Shown here: one piece after another, positions 35,664-48,180 of the stretch
How the letters are laid out: every line of letters begins with the position of its first letter
Position numbering within the stretch: position 1 is the stretch's first letter
Source: Xenoacremonium recifei
Taxonomy: Eukaryota > Ascomycota > Sordariomycetes > Hypocreales > Nectriaceae
Assembly: GCA_012184525.1 (NCBI GenBank)
Contig: WOFQ01000018.1
Location: 310,001-374,000 of the forward strand
Length of the DNA: 64,000 nucleotides
Direction: 5' to 3'
Position numbers and translations under genes: made by a program
Notes under the pieces: generated by a model
The model's database searches: none
What the model was told of the DNA's origin: nothing
The model's input: the letters and a program-made list of their open reading frames with translations, nothing else

Positions 35664-38600
35664 CTACGCCACCAAGCGCAGCCCGCCGTCCTCCACCGTC
35701 TCGTTCTTAGGGAGCGGCGGCAGTTCCTTGTTCAGGCTGTCGCGGCTAATCTTCTTCCGCAGAGTCCCGTACTCGCCGTTGCCTCCGTAGCCGCTGTCTG
35801 AGCTGTCGGGCTTAACATAGCCCGTCTTAGGGGGGGTTGGCGGCGGTGGCCGCATTGGGGGGAGCATCTTGTCCTTAGCAGGTGTCTCAGGGCGCACTTC
35901 GGTGTCCTCACGGCTCAGCTCCCCAACCTCCTCAACCACGGGGAGTACTGGCTCTTGCTGCATCGAGCCCCGAGTATCTGACATTGGCGCAGTAGTCAGC
36001 ACACGGTCGGGAATGTGATTCTCGGTGTTGCCGTCCACGTCAGAGTGTCGAGCTTCCCGGGATGCCCTCTCCACCGTCTCTCGGCTGTCGTCGTTCATCG
36101 GAGGTACGGGTGGTAGGTGACTTGGCATTGGCGGGATACCGTTAGATGATTTTCGGCGGTTGTTCCAGCTTGACACTCTCTGCGTCGAGCCACCGCCGTG
36201 AGCCTCGATCATCTCCTCGTCCCCACGCTGCGCTTCCCTGTGTGCCTCTTCGGAAGACATGGTAACACCCTCGATAAAGTGATAGAACCGGTCTCCGTAT
36301 TGGTCAGGCGGCAGCGCCGAGATTTGTGTTCTGTCACTCGACAAGCCTTTCCAGAAATGCTCAATTTTCTTGATAATTCCGTACTGTAATGTTTCGTCAG
36401 CAATTTGTGTCGTCTCATCTCAAGCTGCCATCCGTCAATCCACTTACGTGAGTCAGGCAGTCAATGACACCCAGATAGTAGATCTCGTCCGCAGGGCTGT
36501 TATCCTCGTGCGTCGCTCTGAATCCACCGTCATCCTGGTTGAACACAAAACCAGATCGGTTGTGGCCCTCCTCCAGCTCGTCAGGCATCTTGTTCGCCGA
36601 CTGGCCCATGGGAATCGGCCGTTCTTGTCGAATCATCTGCCTCAGCTCCCTAGCCTTCCGGGCATTCTCCAGCTTCGAAGGCGTGCGCAGCAGCACCGAC
36701 GCCGGCTCATCATCCGGAGAACCGCCAGGGTTGAACACCTGCAGCGTCTTGTCACGGAGGTTCTCCTCGTTCCCTCGTGCTACGTCATGGATTCCAACAA
36801 GGAGCGAGTAGTCCATGATTTGGAGCCGCTTCAGAAGTCTCACGTCTCGCTGCAACTGTTCCAAGAACATCCTCTTCTTCTGGATGCCCAGTTCCAAGCT
36901 GCGCTGCCGTCTCAACCAGTTCAAGTCCTTCAACGTCGCTCGGGGGTTCTTCTCAAGATCCTCCTCCCTGTAGTCGCGACCAATGGTCGAGCCCTTCAAG
37001 TCAAAGGTCGTATGGATATCTCGGTGCGGCGGGAACAAGTTATTCATGACAACAAAGTGAATCTTCTTGCCGTAAGGCATCTTGACCCGATGCAGACCAT
37101 AAAACTGCGACAAAAGCGTATTGGGGTTCTCCTTGACGTGTTGATAATATTCCTTAAGGATCTTCCGGAGAAACTTGTGCTCGGCATGGTGGATGGTCTT
37201 GATGATGTACTTATAATCTCTAGAAAAGTAAAAGAAGCTGCCACTCTTGCCTGGCGAGCCGAGTTCGGATAGTATGTATTTGCCGGTGAGGGACATGAGA
37301 TAATCGGCAGGGTCGAGCCGGAAGAGGGATCGTAACCGACGGAAGACCCAAGGAGCATAGTCCTTGAACTTGAAATCGTACTTGGCCGAGGGGACCAGCT
37401 CGTTGCCGGCACTGTCCACGTCAGTATTGCATTATCACACATGCCGTTGAAATGTAACTCACATATCAAACGTTGACTTCTGCTTAGTGTCAAAGTCGTC
37501 GTCCGTCAACTCGCGGTCGAGCTTGGCGTTGGTCCTCGACACGGAAACTCGGATACCCGTCAACATGTTATACGCCGTGACCCAGTTGGCGTGACTCTCG
37601 TCGACCTTGGTGCCCACCAGAACCCGATCGTCATCCTCCTCTTCCTTTCGCTTCCGCTTGCTGGCACGCTTTTGTCGGTACGCCTCAGCCCAGCGCATGG
37701 CATCTTCGTCGGGCACTATCTCGTCACGCGGTGCATCGGACTGCATGGAACGGGTCGTCCTCCTAGCCAGGCTGAGGGAGGCTCGTCTAGTGCCTGAGCT
37801 CGAGGGTGGGATATTCGTGGGGGAGAAGCGACCACTAGCTTGCGCCGTGTCCATGCCATCCTTTGACCCTCGACCCGGAGGCAGTTTGGGGACTTCAAGT
37901 GTGTGTCTCTGCTTAAGATTGCCGGGCAACTGCGGGGTCTGCAGGTGACCAGAGGACGAGGCGGTTGTGGTACCGGACTGGTAGATGGGCGGGGAGGAGA
38001 AGCGATGGCCGCTGACATGCGGTCGTGATAGCGGTTGTGCAGGATCAGGTGTCAATGATCCCGAGGGGATGATGGGAGCCTGGGCTGGAGGACTTCGAGT
38101 CTCGGTTGCCGAAGAGGCCATGGACATCCGTGGAGCCATGTCGAAGCTATTGCTGGTTGCCCTCTCGCGAGGCTCCTCGGGCGATTGGGGCTCCGAGGGT
38201 AAGGGTTTCGAATACAAGTCGTCGTACTGATGGTAGCTGGTCATGTCGCGGCCACGGACACCGTTTTGCTGGGGTCGAGGAACGGTCCGGTCGACTAAGT
38301 TCATCGTTGTGGTGGCTGTGCCATTGGGCAATGGTTTCTCTCGAAGGCCACCATCGTTTTCGCGGGACTTCGATTGGGGCTGGGGCTGATATCCGCCGGA
38401 CACGGTCTTGCCATTGGAGAGTGAGCTCATGCTCGTAGGACGTGTGCCGTTGCCATTCATAGGCGTCGGGGTAGGCTCGGAGTCGTCTGAAGCGCGCGAC
38501 GAGGAGATGGAGCTCTCGTCGAAGCTCTCATTGATGGTGTCAGATCGATTATGGCGGATAGAGCCCCCATTAACCCTCTCCTTGGTGGTTGCTAGGCCGA

Positions 38601-38679
38601 ACTGGTTGGTAGGGTCGAGATTGAGGATGTCGGCGTTGCTGGAGAAGATGGTCGATTCGTCGGTGAGGAACGAGGGCAT
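35664..38679 (-). CDS. MSS4: Phosphatidylinositol-4-phosphate 5-kinase (Mss4 type)
   Basis: Makes PI(4,5)P2 at the plasma membrane, which controls actin, endocytosis and cell-wall signalling. Exons 37463-38679, 36448-37411 and 35664-36383 join in phase to 966 residues (GATAT|GTGAGT to GACAG|TGCC; CAC|GTAAGT to TACAG|TAC). The N-terminal 400 residues are Ser/Pro-rich and probably disordered. The PIP-kinase domain (about 420-790) shows SGSFFYFSRDYKYIIKTI, FPPHRDIHTTFDLKGSTIGR, the catalytic IMDYSLLVGIHD, and the activation-loop run GVIDCLTH|YGIIKKIEHFWKG with its substrate-determining KK. The C-terminus has a Pro-rich PPMRPPPPTPPKTG, a possible SH3 ligand. MPSFLTDEST is the first good ATG, but the frame stays open upstream beyond 38,740, so an extra 5' exon is possible. 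Confidence 0.9.
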
Positions 38680-41600
38680 TTCGAGGAGGGCCGAGGTGTC
38701 GCCAAGAGGGCCCCGTGGACCTTGATCAGCGGCGCCGGCGTAAGTGTTACTGGATGAGCAATGTTGCGTCAGGGTTTTCGGCGGTGGATGGGACGGTGTC
38801 GAGACGAGCGAAGAGGGAGGAGGGAAGTCGTCGGGCTGTCGGTCGACGAGTATCTCTCTCTAGCTCTCCGGCTCTTCTTCTCTCTTCTTCGTCAGGTCGT
38901 CGATGATCTCTCAGTTCATGTCTTGACGTCGTGCAGAGATCGAGAGGCAGCAGGAAATTGGGCTCGCAGGGCCGCTGCTCAGCCGGCGCAGAACAGGGTC
39001 GCCTTGGCGGGTCAACCAATCCAATGGCAGGGGACGGGACGGAACAGCACAGGGCGGAGGGCGAATCGGGGGGGGCCGCAGGGAGTCGGGAAGGGGATGT
39101 AGCCGGGAAACGTGCTGGCGAAATGGCAGGCGGATTGAGAGTCCCGTGGGTAGGGGGGGAGAGAGGCGTCGATTGATGATGATGGTCGTTGGTGGTGGAG
39201 GAGGATGAGGAGGAGAGTTGGTTGCGAGGCTGGGCAGAATGACAGAATGGACGGGAAACCTGGAAGGCGCCCTGCTAGTTCCAGTGCAGCAGCCCCGGGC
39301 AGTACCTGAGCGTCCCGTCCATGGGCTGCCACTCAGTGCCTGGCCCAGCCCAGCCCAGCCTGGAGTCCAGTGGACCGCACCCGACCTCACTGCCGGGAAA
39401 ATGCACTGTCCGATCCAGGAGCCCACCCGCTGAAAGCACCAACCCACTGAAAGCATCCACTGAGCGCATCGCCAGGTGGCCCTGCAGCAGCGCTGACGCC
39501 GAGAGCCCTCGAGCCTGAGACACCCGCAGCGCAGCCAGAGCCCAGTCAATGCCCTCCCGCGCAGGGTTCTGGCGTTAATCTGGAAATGAAGCGTCAAGGT
39601 GCGGTGCCATATCCCATAGCGATCCAGGGGGGGTAGCGTGGTCTGGGCCTGTTGGTGCTGCCAGGCGCCATGGGCTGCACTCCAAGAAAAGAAGCATCCA
39701 GAGCAGACTAGACCTAATGCCGCTTTTCGATATGGAATCCTGCTCTCTCCTCCAGCGAGATCCAATCCATTATGGGGGCTTTTCAGCGTCCCGTTCCTGA
39801 CGGGCACAATAGCGGCTATGCGCTAGTCTACGGACAGTTACTCCCTGCCTCCTCTGCGTATAACCTAGCGATCTTCCATTCAACATTAATCTTCCACCAT
39901 CAGTGTGATTCCATTTCATGTTGAATTACAAGCCATGCTGTCTCTGGCATCTATCATCCCGAACGGTACGGAATATCTCTTGCGAAGACACACCAAGCAT
40001 TCCATCTACCCTTCGTCCATGCATCTCGGTCTCGGTCCCGGCCATCCATCCCAGTCCTATACGAACCCGGGATTCGTGGACTCAGATCGGACTTCATCCC
40101 AGCATCGCCTCCGCCCCGACACCTTTCCCTTTCTCCTGCAGCGGGACGCACGCGCTGGATCCCGGCTCCGTGCGCTGATGGGCTCTCTCTGCTTTTTGCA
40201 GCCCGGGAGACGGGCGCTCAGCCACGGGGAACAGACCCGCCGACCCATGTGAATAGCACTCCTGCTGCTGACATTTGTTGACGCTGGCGGCTTCATTTGG
40301 GGGCCGACGCGTTGCTGCTCATCTCCTAGACTTCGTACTCCCCCACGAGTATTGTTTCTTTATTTGGCTGTCGCTGATGAAGGGCTACGAGGCGTTGATG
40401 CAGACCCTGGAATCGCTTCACGCATGGGGGCCAGGGCCACAGATCAGCAGGAGTTGCAGGTCTTGTTGCCACTGGCTCTGGCAGAGACGTCAGGCGGATC
40501 GCCGACAGGTCCTCAAGTCCTTCAGTCCTTGGTCTGGTCCGTGTCGCCTTCTCAAGAGGGTTGGAAACAACTGCTGATTCTCGAGGTCAGTGGACCACCA
40601 CCACGTCTCACGCAGAGACAGCCCACTCCTTGCTGTATCATGAGGTGGTCGCATCCAGAGCGCTCGGCCGTTCCTCCAACGCATGATTTCCTCCAGGTGT
40701 GTTTGACTGCTGCAGAGAGTTCGCAGTCCTGTAAGCCCCCGTATGTACGCTCCCTCATCACCCCGTGATACATACTCCAAGATGCGGGCTTGATGCCCAC
40801 CGCTATCACTCGGTCTAGCAGAAAAAGTAATTATTGATTTCCATCCCCCGCATCCGCGAAATTGGACGGCCTCCGGAAGCTCACCAGCTGCTATCTCCGG
40901 CTTGTTGGCACACGGAACGCTCGGGACCGGAGACTTGGCGGGAGAGCATGTGGCAGTTCATTTCCGTCTCTCGGCCTGGGCCTTTGACGACATTGCTAGT
41001 CTGTCACCTTAAAATCCACCTTATTTCATCACATCTTGGAAATGTTCTTCAACTACTCTGTACAGCAGAGTTCCAGACCGCTTGAAGGCGACACAACAAT
41101 ATTCCTATTGAAACTAGTATTTTCCGAATTCAACGTGCGACAATCTGACGCGTATTCTCCGTGTCAGCCCGGAGTGTGAATTGTTTTGGCCCCTGCGTCG
41201 TATAGCAGCTACCAACGGTCATCCTTCTACTGCTCCTCTTCAAGCTATGATGTCTTTCCTCCCGTTCACTCACTCAGTTCACGCCATCACAGCCATCAAG
41301 TGGGAAGATACTCTCAATTTCAGTCAAGACCTCGTATCAAGACGATACTAAGCTGACAGGCCTTAGTCTCCTGTCGTGTCATTACAAAGAAAGACACAAC
41401 AACTGGCCAGTAGTCAGCATGCTCGTGCGTCGCTATTTTGAAACCTGGGTCTCGACAGCAATCTTGCCAGACGAGGTTTCAAGAACTCTCTTCACTCAAT
41501 TCAATATCTTTCTGAAAAGAGATACTTGATGCTTGCAACAAAAGCTGAACGGCCTGCAAATGCTCATCAACTCCTAAGCTACCTTATCCAATCACAACAT

Positions 41601-43167
41601 ACTTCAACTCTTAGTCATCAAATCCCACAACCTAACGTCAACTCCAACACCAAACCAAAATTCTCTCTTCTCCATTCACCCACAGGCCCAACAGCTGCTC
41701 TATCAGCTCCCAAGTCTCCAATTCGAGACTCAAGCTTCTGTACGATACCATTTCCAAGAGCAAGAACATACAAAAAAAATCTTGCATAGAGCGTAAGTCA
41801 CGTAGAAACTCCATAACCCGGACTACATTGGACCATTTCGACCATCTTCTCCCGTGTCATCTGGTTCTCATTCCATCCGGAGATGAATCTTGCTCCCGCG
41901 TGGATGATTAGATCTCGAGCGTCATCCCTCGCTCTTGGTCTGCCATCTACTGCTGCATACATACTCAAGGCGTTCCAATATCACGTAAATTTCGTCAAGT
42001 CAAGAGAGAAAGGGCATCGAATTTGCTATATGCTCAGATAATCCCACCAGTTGCAGTGTTGAAGATCCGACCCAGCCAGTTCAGAAGACTATCCCGTTAT
42101 CCAACGCTCGCTCTCAAGAAAATATTGTTTTTCTGTGTTTTTCTTCCTTTCTTGTGTTTTTTTCTTCGTCTTCTTTCATCCTCCACCATGCATTGCTCTC
42201 CGCAATGCCATCCTCTGCTGCACCCTTGAGTTTATCGGCTTCGCTCGCGTCGTTCGGTCTGCGAGGATATCCCCATTCCCCCCCGATTCGGGACGCATGT
42301 CAAGACAGAACGGTTGTTGAAATCGAGCGAAACCGAGACCCTGATGTGTAGCAGCGCCAAAAAAGCGCCTGAAAGCGTGTCGTCTAGGCCATCCTTAGCC
42401 CGCCTTTCTCCGTCTATAGATCCCACGTCTTATCTCGTGAGATCTCCGTCGTCTACCATAACCCTCCATCGTAGGTATCATACCCGCACGCGCCATATCT
42501 CCCAAGACCCGTCCCGTATGCCGTCATAAAACAGCAAAGAACGCAGTCCGCAAAATGCAACCGAGGGAAACACCGAATCCTGATGGGAGAAAAGCCGAGA
42601 CGCCTTGGTCCGTTCCGTATCCTTGTGTAAGCCCGCAACCGCCGCCCTTCCAATGTGCCATACCGGGGCTTCCAAAACCCCAAGAAAGCGCAACGAGTCT
42701 TTGTGTGTTTGAGACCAGAGAACCTGCATGTCCTCGGTCCCTTCATCCCCGGTCATCCGTACGCTGCCACCTGTTTTCTTCGTGATCCATAGAATCGTGA
42801 TGAACGAGGTAGAAACAACAAACCAGAGCCGATAGGTTATGATGCTCTCGACAATAATTTGCGTGAATGTATACGCAAAAGCCGAGCGATTTCTTCGTCA
42901 TCGCGGACCCAAATTAGATGAGTCGATTCCAAGTCCGCCTCCAATGCACCATAATCCTCTGTCGGGGCCTGTTGGGAACGTAGTGCAATGTCTTGTTCCA
43001 TCTTCCTCCCCATTCCCCCTGCGTAATTCGCGTGAAGATTGCGAATATTGTACATCCAACAGTAAAAAGCAGAAATAAACCAGTACAGAAATCATGTTGC
43101 AAGGTTGGAAAAAATCAAACTCCCCCCTTGTTCGCCGTAAACGCCATGCCTAGATCCTCCCTGATTA
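38680..43167. other. Intergenic upstream of MSS4 and downstream of DHH1
   Basis: 4.5 kb. The first 1.1 kb is GC-rich promoter-like sequence with a CCCAG repeat (39342-39360) and a chance 298-codon minus-strand frame (38911-39807) rich in Pro, Arg and Cys. From about 40,800 to 42,200 it becomes more AT-rich and stop-dense. I recognise no gene; the final part is the 3' side of DHH1. Confidence 0.5.
39342..39360. repeat. CCCAG tandem repeat
   Basis: Three tandem CCCAG units in the region upstream of the PI4P 5-kinase gene. Member of the recurring CCAG-type repeats. Confidence 0.75.
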
Positions 43168-44826
43168 TTAGGTCTGGGCTTCCCGGGGCGCACCGCGCCC
43201 TCGGCCGCCTGTGCCTTGGCCACGGGGACGATATCCACGACCCCGTCCACGGCCTCGCCCATTATAGTGGGAGTTGTTGTTTTGAGGGGCCTGGCTCTGC
43301 CAGTTGCCCTGGGGCTGAACGCCCGGCTGTTGTGGTTGGAACTGCATGGCAGGCCCATTGCGCCCGTAGTTTGAGATGGGCTTGGGGATCGACTCTGGGT
43401 TCTCATAAACGTAGAGGCTCTTGTCGATGCTCTGGGGGATGGGCTGGATCTCGGTGCCCAAGTCTCTCTCGATGTTGTAGAGGTTGAATCTATCGTCCCA
43501 GTTGATCAGGTTGATAGCGAGACCAAGGTGACCGTAACGACCGGATCGACCGATACGATGCAGATAGGTTTCGGCGTTCTTGGGGAAGTCAAAGTTGATG
43601 ACAACATTGACAGCCTGAATATCAATACCACGGGTCAAAAGATCCGAGCAGACAAGGTTTCGGCAAACGCCGTTTCGGAAGTCGTGGAAGACGCGGTTAC
43701 GAGCTTGCTGCTGCATTCTCGCGTGACTGTAGAAACAAGAATAGCCCAACTCAGTGATCTTCTTGGCAAGCAACTCGACACGGTTCGTAGAGTTGCAGAA
43801 GATGATAGACTGGTTGATCTGAAGCTTGGAAAAGAGGGTGTTCAGGCAATGCACCTTCTGCTTCTCCTCGACAAAGGCATAGTACTGGGTAATACCCCGT
43901 AGCGTAAGCTCGTCCATGAGGTTGATCTCGTAAGGGCTAACCATGTTCTTATCAGAGAAGTCCTTAACAGACAAGGGGAAGGTGGCGGAGAAAAGCATGA
44001 CTTGTCGGTCCTTGGGATGGAACTGAAGAAGCTGTTCGATGACTGGTGTAAACTCGATGGAGAGGAGCTTGTCGGCTTCGTCCATGATGAACATGGGGCA
44101 TTCGCTCAGATCTGCAACACTCTTCCCCGCCAGATCGAGGATTCGGCCAGGGGTGCCGACGACAACGTGCACGGCCTCCTGCAGACGGACAATATCATCT
44201 CGGAGTCCAGTACCACCAGTTGTAACCATGACATTGATGCCAAGGTGCTTGCCTAGAGTCTTGCAGACTTGAGAAGTCTGCATGGCAAGCTCACGTGTGG
44301 GAACAAGGATTAAGCATTGGATCTTGGCGACCTTGGGGTTGATTCGCTCGAGGGCGGGGATGACGAATGCAGCCGTCTTGCCGGTGCCGTTCTTCGCTCG
44401 GGCGAGGATGTCTCGACCGGTCAATGCGACGGGGATGGCTTCTTCTTGGATAGGGGAGGGCTTCTCGAAACCGGCTTCGAAAATGCCCATTAGAAGATCA
44501 CGCTTCAGCGCGAAGTTCTCAAATTCGAGACCCTTGGTGTTGGTAACATCCTACAGACGGAAGCAACACAGATTAGCAACGCTGAATCAGGAATGATGCT
44601 CAAGGGCATGGGACAAAGGTTTAGAGATGGCCAAGCCATACCTCAGTTTGTTGTCGGCCATCCTTCACGGGGATGTTGAGGTTCTTCTTCCAATCTTCGT
44701 TCGTGGCAGGGATGCCATCACTGCATTGAATCATCAGCCTAGAGTCAACAATAGGCACCTTCCCCGGTGCGGTTGTGCGGACCTCAGTTGCGCGGTTTTC
44801 AGCTTCTCTGCAAGCTGATCGGCCAT
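43168..44826 (-). CDS. DHH1: DEAD-box RNA helicase Dhh1 (DDX6)
   Basis: Activator of mRNA decapping and translational repressor in P-bodies. Exons 44783-44826, 44642-44720 and 43168-44550 join to 501 residues (CTGAG|GTCCGC to TGCAG|TGATGG; ACTGAG|GTATGG to TGTAG|GATG). The N-terminus MADQLAEKLKTAQLSDG leads to EDWKKNLNIPVKDGRQQTE, a Dhh1 hallmark. Helicase motifs are complete: Q-motif (about 69-76, FEKPSPIQ), Walker A (95-100, NGTGKT), PTREL (125-129), DEAD (198-201), SAT (229-231) and HRIGRSGR late in the second RecA domain. The C-terminal tail is Gln/Pro then Arg-Gly-rich (GRGRGRGRGYRPRGQG), suitable for RNA binding. The first donor, GTCCGC, is weak, but the resulting N-terminus is convincing. 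It is the last of four minus-strand genes in tandem. Confidence 0.94.
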
Positions 44827-45822
44827 TTTGTTGTGAGGTCTTTCGTCCGGAGACGAGCAGGATCAAAGAAGACCCAAAAAGAGTACGGTGGGTATAAAAC
44901 AGGAAAGGAATTCGCGAAACAATCGTCCTCTGCAGCCTATATGCAGCAGGGAGAATGGAAGCGCAGATCGGGGAGGTGAGGGAGGAGAAACGCCCGTGGT
45001 GTGTGGGAAAATATGCGGGAGTGGGAGAGCTGCGAGGCTTTCGTCAGGTGGGCAGGCTCGCGAGGTGGCAGGGAATAGGGCCTGCTAAGAGAGGGCAGCG
45101 TGGGAAAGTGCTTAATCAGGCAGCGAGGAGCAGAGCCGCAGTCGTCGTGAGAGGGAGATTGGTCCGCGGTCGTGTGGGTTTATGTTGTGGGTGTGGCCGT
45201 GAGAGCGGTGGTGATGGTGAGGAGGCTCAGGTTTGCAGTTTGAGGCGACGATCATGTGCGCCTGGTTGCGGGTGGAAAGGCCCTGCATTTGGGTCACGTG
45301 GTTGCGGGGGCCGAAATCGATAAAGTCACCACAGGCACGCAGCAGAGTGCCCGGGATATGATGCCTGGTGAAAGAAATCGACAACAATTACGAAGTTTTA
45401 GAAATCAAACTAAGGTTGGATCCAAGCGACCGTTTTATATTAACCCTTTATGCACACGTTGCAACTTGTCTACCACATGGTAATTCATCCGATTTGGGTG
45501 AAGTGGGCGTCATCTCTCAACCTTGATGCACAGCGACGTTCTGGAAGCATCTTACGCAGTAACCGCCTGGGAAGAACACGTGTGATATCGCTAGTCTTTC
45601 TAAAAACAAACTAGAAGGACGCACTTTGCATTTTTACTCCTTCTCAAGTCCTTCTCAAGACAACTGGGAAAAGATCTCGCCATGTATTTCTACCACTCAA
45701 GACACTTGTTCCCCGCAAATGCCCAATCGTCAACCTCATTCTATTCCCAGAGGTGAAGAAAACTACAAAAGAAAACTCCCAGACCGACATATTCGTACAG
45801 AGTTCGTCGTCACATCACCGCC
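44827..45822. other. Intergenic between ACAD and DHH1
   Basis: 996 nt carrying the DHH1 promoter and the 3' end of the acyl-CoA dehydrogenase gene. No gene is seen. Confidence 0.6.
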
Positions 45823-47571
45823 TTACAGCTTCATACCCATCGCCTTGGCCACCCGCATGCTCTGCCTCATGCTCAGATCCAGCATGATCTCCTCGCTACC
45901 ACCAGGAATAGCATACGCACGAACATCACGGTACAGCCTCTCAACTTTACCACCCTGGCCACCACGCGAGTAGCTCAGACCGCCAAAGATCTGACTGGCC
46001 TCACGGGCACAGAACTCGAATGTCACAGTCGCCTGAGCCTTGAGACTAGCAATGGGACCTCCCAGCCGCAGCATGGCCTCGGTCTCGCCCATCTTCTCGC
46101 ACTGGTAGATCATGTTCTCGAGCCAGTTGTACGAGGCCTCGATCTGCCGCGCCATGTGCGCCAGCTTCATGCGGATGACGGGGTGCTCGATCAGCTTCTT
46201 GCCGAAGGTGCGGCGCTTGTTGGCGTACTTGACCGACTCCTCGAAGCACACGCGCGAGAAGCGCAGGCACTGGATGATGATGCCAATGCGCTCGTGGTTG
46301 AAGTTGGTCATGATGACGCGGAAGCCCTGGTTCTGCTTGCCCAGAAGGTTCTCCACGGGCACCTTGACGTCCTCGAAGGTGATGTAGGTCGTGCCGCTGG
46401 ACCACACGCCCTGGCAGTCCATTCGGCGAGTGCTGACGCCCTCGCTTCGCTCAATGAGCAGCAGGCTGACACCGTTCATGCCGGGGCCGCCTGTTCGGAC
46501 TGCAGTGGTGAAGTAGTCGCTCCAGATACCGTTGGTAATCCATTTCTTCTCGCCATTGACGATGAAATGCTTGCCGTCCTCGCTGAGCTTGGCCTCACAA
46601 GTCAGGTTGGCGACGTCACTACCAGCATCGGGCTCGGTAATGGCAAGGCAAATTCGCTTGTCGCCACTCAGGATACCGGGCATGATGCGGTCCTTGAGCG
46701 CCTTGGAACCGAACTTCATCACAGGGGGGCAGCCAATGCCGAAACCACCGATGAGGTTCCAGACAAAGCCACCAGAGCCCGTGCGAGACAGCTCGTCAGT
46801 CAGCAGCATCTCGTGGAAGAGATCCCACTTCTCTACAGGTACTGACTTGACGCCGTCAGCGTACTGAGTAGGGTATTTGACACCAAGAAGACCGGCGAGG
46901 TATCCCCGGCGGCCCATCTCCTTGTAGATCTCCTCGGGCACGCGCTTGGCCTCATCCCACTCAGTCACGTTGGGCTCAATCTCATTGTCCACCCACTCGC
47001 GGATCTCGGCTCGAAGGGCAGCATGGGTCTCGTTGAAGTAGGGAGAGTGGTACTTTTAAGAAAAGTCAGAAACTGTCCGATTCCAAGGGGCTCTTGCATG
47101 GAAACTTACGCTCTGGTACCAACTGGGGTCGGCAAACGGGATCTGGTGGCCAAACGGCTCGAGCGCCTCCGCCTCCTCGTCGTTGGACGCCTCCTGCTCA
47201 GCGGCCTTCACGGCCTTAGCGGTGGGCTGCTTCACGGGTACAGGCTCGGGCTTGGGCTCCTCCTTGGGCTTGGGCTTGGTGTCGAGCGAGCCGACCTGCA
47301 GCTTGGCCTTGTACTTCTTGAGGATGCCCTCGTTGTGGTACTTCCAGAACTGCTTGGAAGCGTCCTTGCCGGCGACACGCTGGAGGATCTTCTTGCCGCC
47401 TGTGGATAATCATGTTAGGAACGATAGCGAGACAAGACACAGAAGGGATACCGTACCGGGATGGTCGTCCTGGAACTTGGTCACATCGTAGACATCGCCG
47501 TCGACGACAATGAAAAGATCGCCGGGCTTGTTATGCGACGCGACGTCGCCTGCAGTGAAGACCTTGGCCAT
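45823..47571 (-). CDS. Cytochrome b5-acyl-CoA dehydrogenase fusion
   Basis: Flavoprotein expected to oxidise an acyl-CoA at the alpha-beta bond, with its own heme domain. Exons 47457-47571, 47110-47399 and 45823-47052 join to 544 residues (CCCG|GTACGG to CACAG|GCGG; AGC|GTAAGT to AAAAG|TACCAC). Residues 1-75 form a cytochrome b5 domain: HPGG at 37-40 gives one heme His, and KYHNEG at 59-64 gives the second (H60). A Lys/Pro/Glu linker follows. The ACAD domain (about 140-540) has LAITEPDAGSDVANL, the FAD/substrate signature, and IPGGSEEIMLDLSMRQSMR near the end, where the catalytic-base region of related enzymes lies. The protein ends in MKL, only loosely like a peroxisomal signal. Its true substrate is unknown. 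Three CCGAGG sites lie about 500-610 nt upstream. Confidence 0.92.
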
Positions 47572-48067
47572 GGTGTGTTCTGTCTGGGTCTACGTTTGAA
47601 GGAACAAAGACAGAGGATGGGAGAGAGAATGTAGCAAAATTGGTCCCACGATCAGGCACGTCTCAGTATTAAAGGCTCCGTCCCGCCCTTTGACGACTCG
47701 CCTCGACTCGACTCGGCACCTGGGGGAAAGCCTCAATCACATGCCGGGCCTCCGTGAAATCCACCCCCAGGAAAACAATCCCTTGGGGGAATCCAATCCC
47801 ATCCTTCCGTCTCGCCCTCTCCGCCCTGTGGGGGAACTAGAACTGGAACTGGCGGCGGTCATGAGTCGCAAAGCGTGGCTCTCACACGCCGTGGCTGGCT
47901 TGGGTCATGTGCCTCCCTGGCTCTGTCGCCTCCCGCTCGTTCAATCAGCTTCATTGTCAATCTAGCATGTGAAATCGGCCAACGCCCGTTTGCAGACGCT
48001 GCCCAGATTCGGCGGCGTGGTGGCTGCTGCTGGTGGCTGATGTCATCGCCTAACCCCAGTGGAGTTG

Positions 48068-48073
48068 CCGAGG
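48068..48073. promoter_or_regulatory. CCGAGG (FarA/FarB/Ctf1-type) site 1
   Basis: Reverse complement CCTCGG is the core bound by fungal fatty-acid-responsive Zn2Cys6 regulators of the FarA/FarB/Ctf1 family. It lies about 500 nt upstream of the cytochrome b5-ACAD start. Binding is inferred. Confidence 0.4.
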
Positions 48074-48131
48074 CTCGTTTGCGCCAGCCAATCGGAGCCC
48101 CAACATTGCCAACTTGCATTACCATGGCTCT

Positions 48132-48137
48132 CCGAGG
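48132..48137. promoter_or_regulatory. CCGAGG (FarA/FarB/Ctf1-type) site 2
   Basis: Second copy of the same hexamer, 64 nt further upstream, in the same orientation. Confidence 0.4.
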
Positions 48138-48180
48138 CTCACGCGCTTCTCCAGCATCTTGGACGTTTCCCCACGCTGGG

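Noticed and set aside
38911..39807. 298-codon minus-strand frame upstream of the PI4P 5-kinase
   Set aside because: Low-complexity Pro/Arg/Cys composition over promoter repeats; no domain, no convincing link to the kinase.
46156..46845. 229-codon plus-strand frame opposite the ACAD gene
   Set aside because: Antisense shadow of a GC-rich exon; no recognisable domain.
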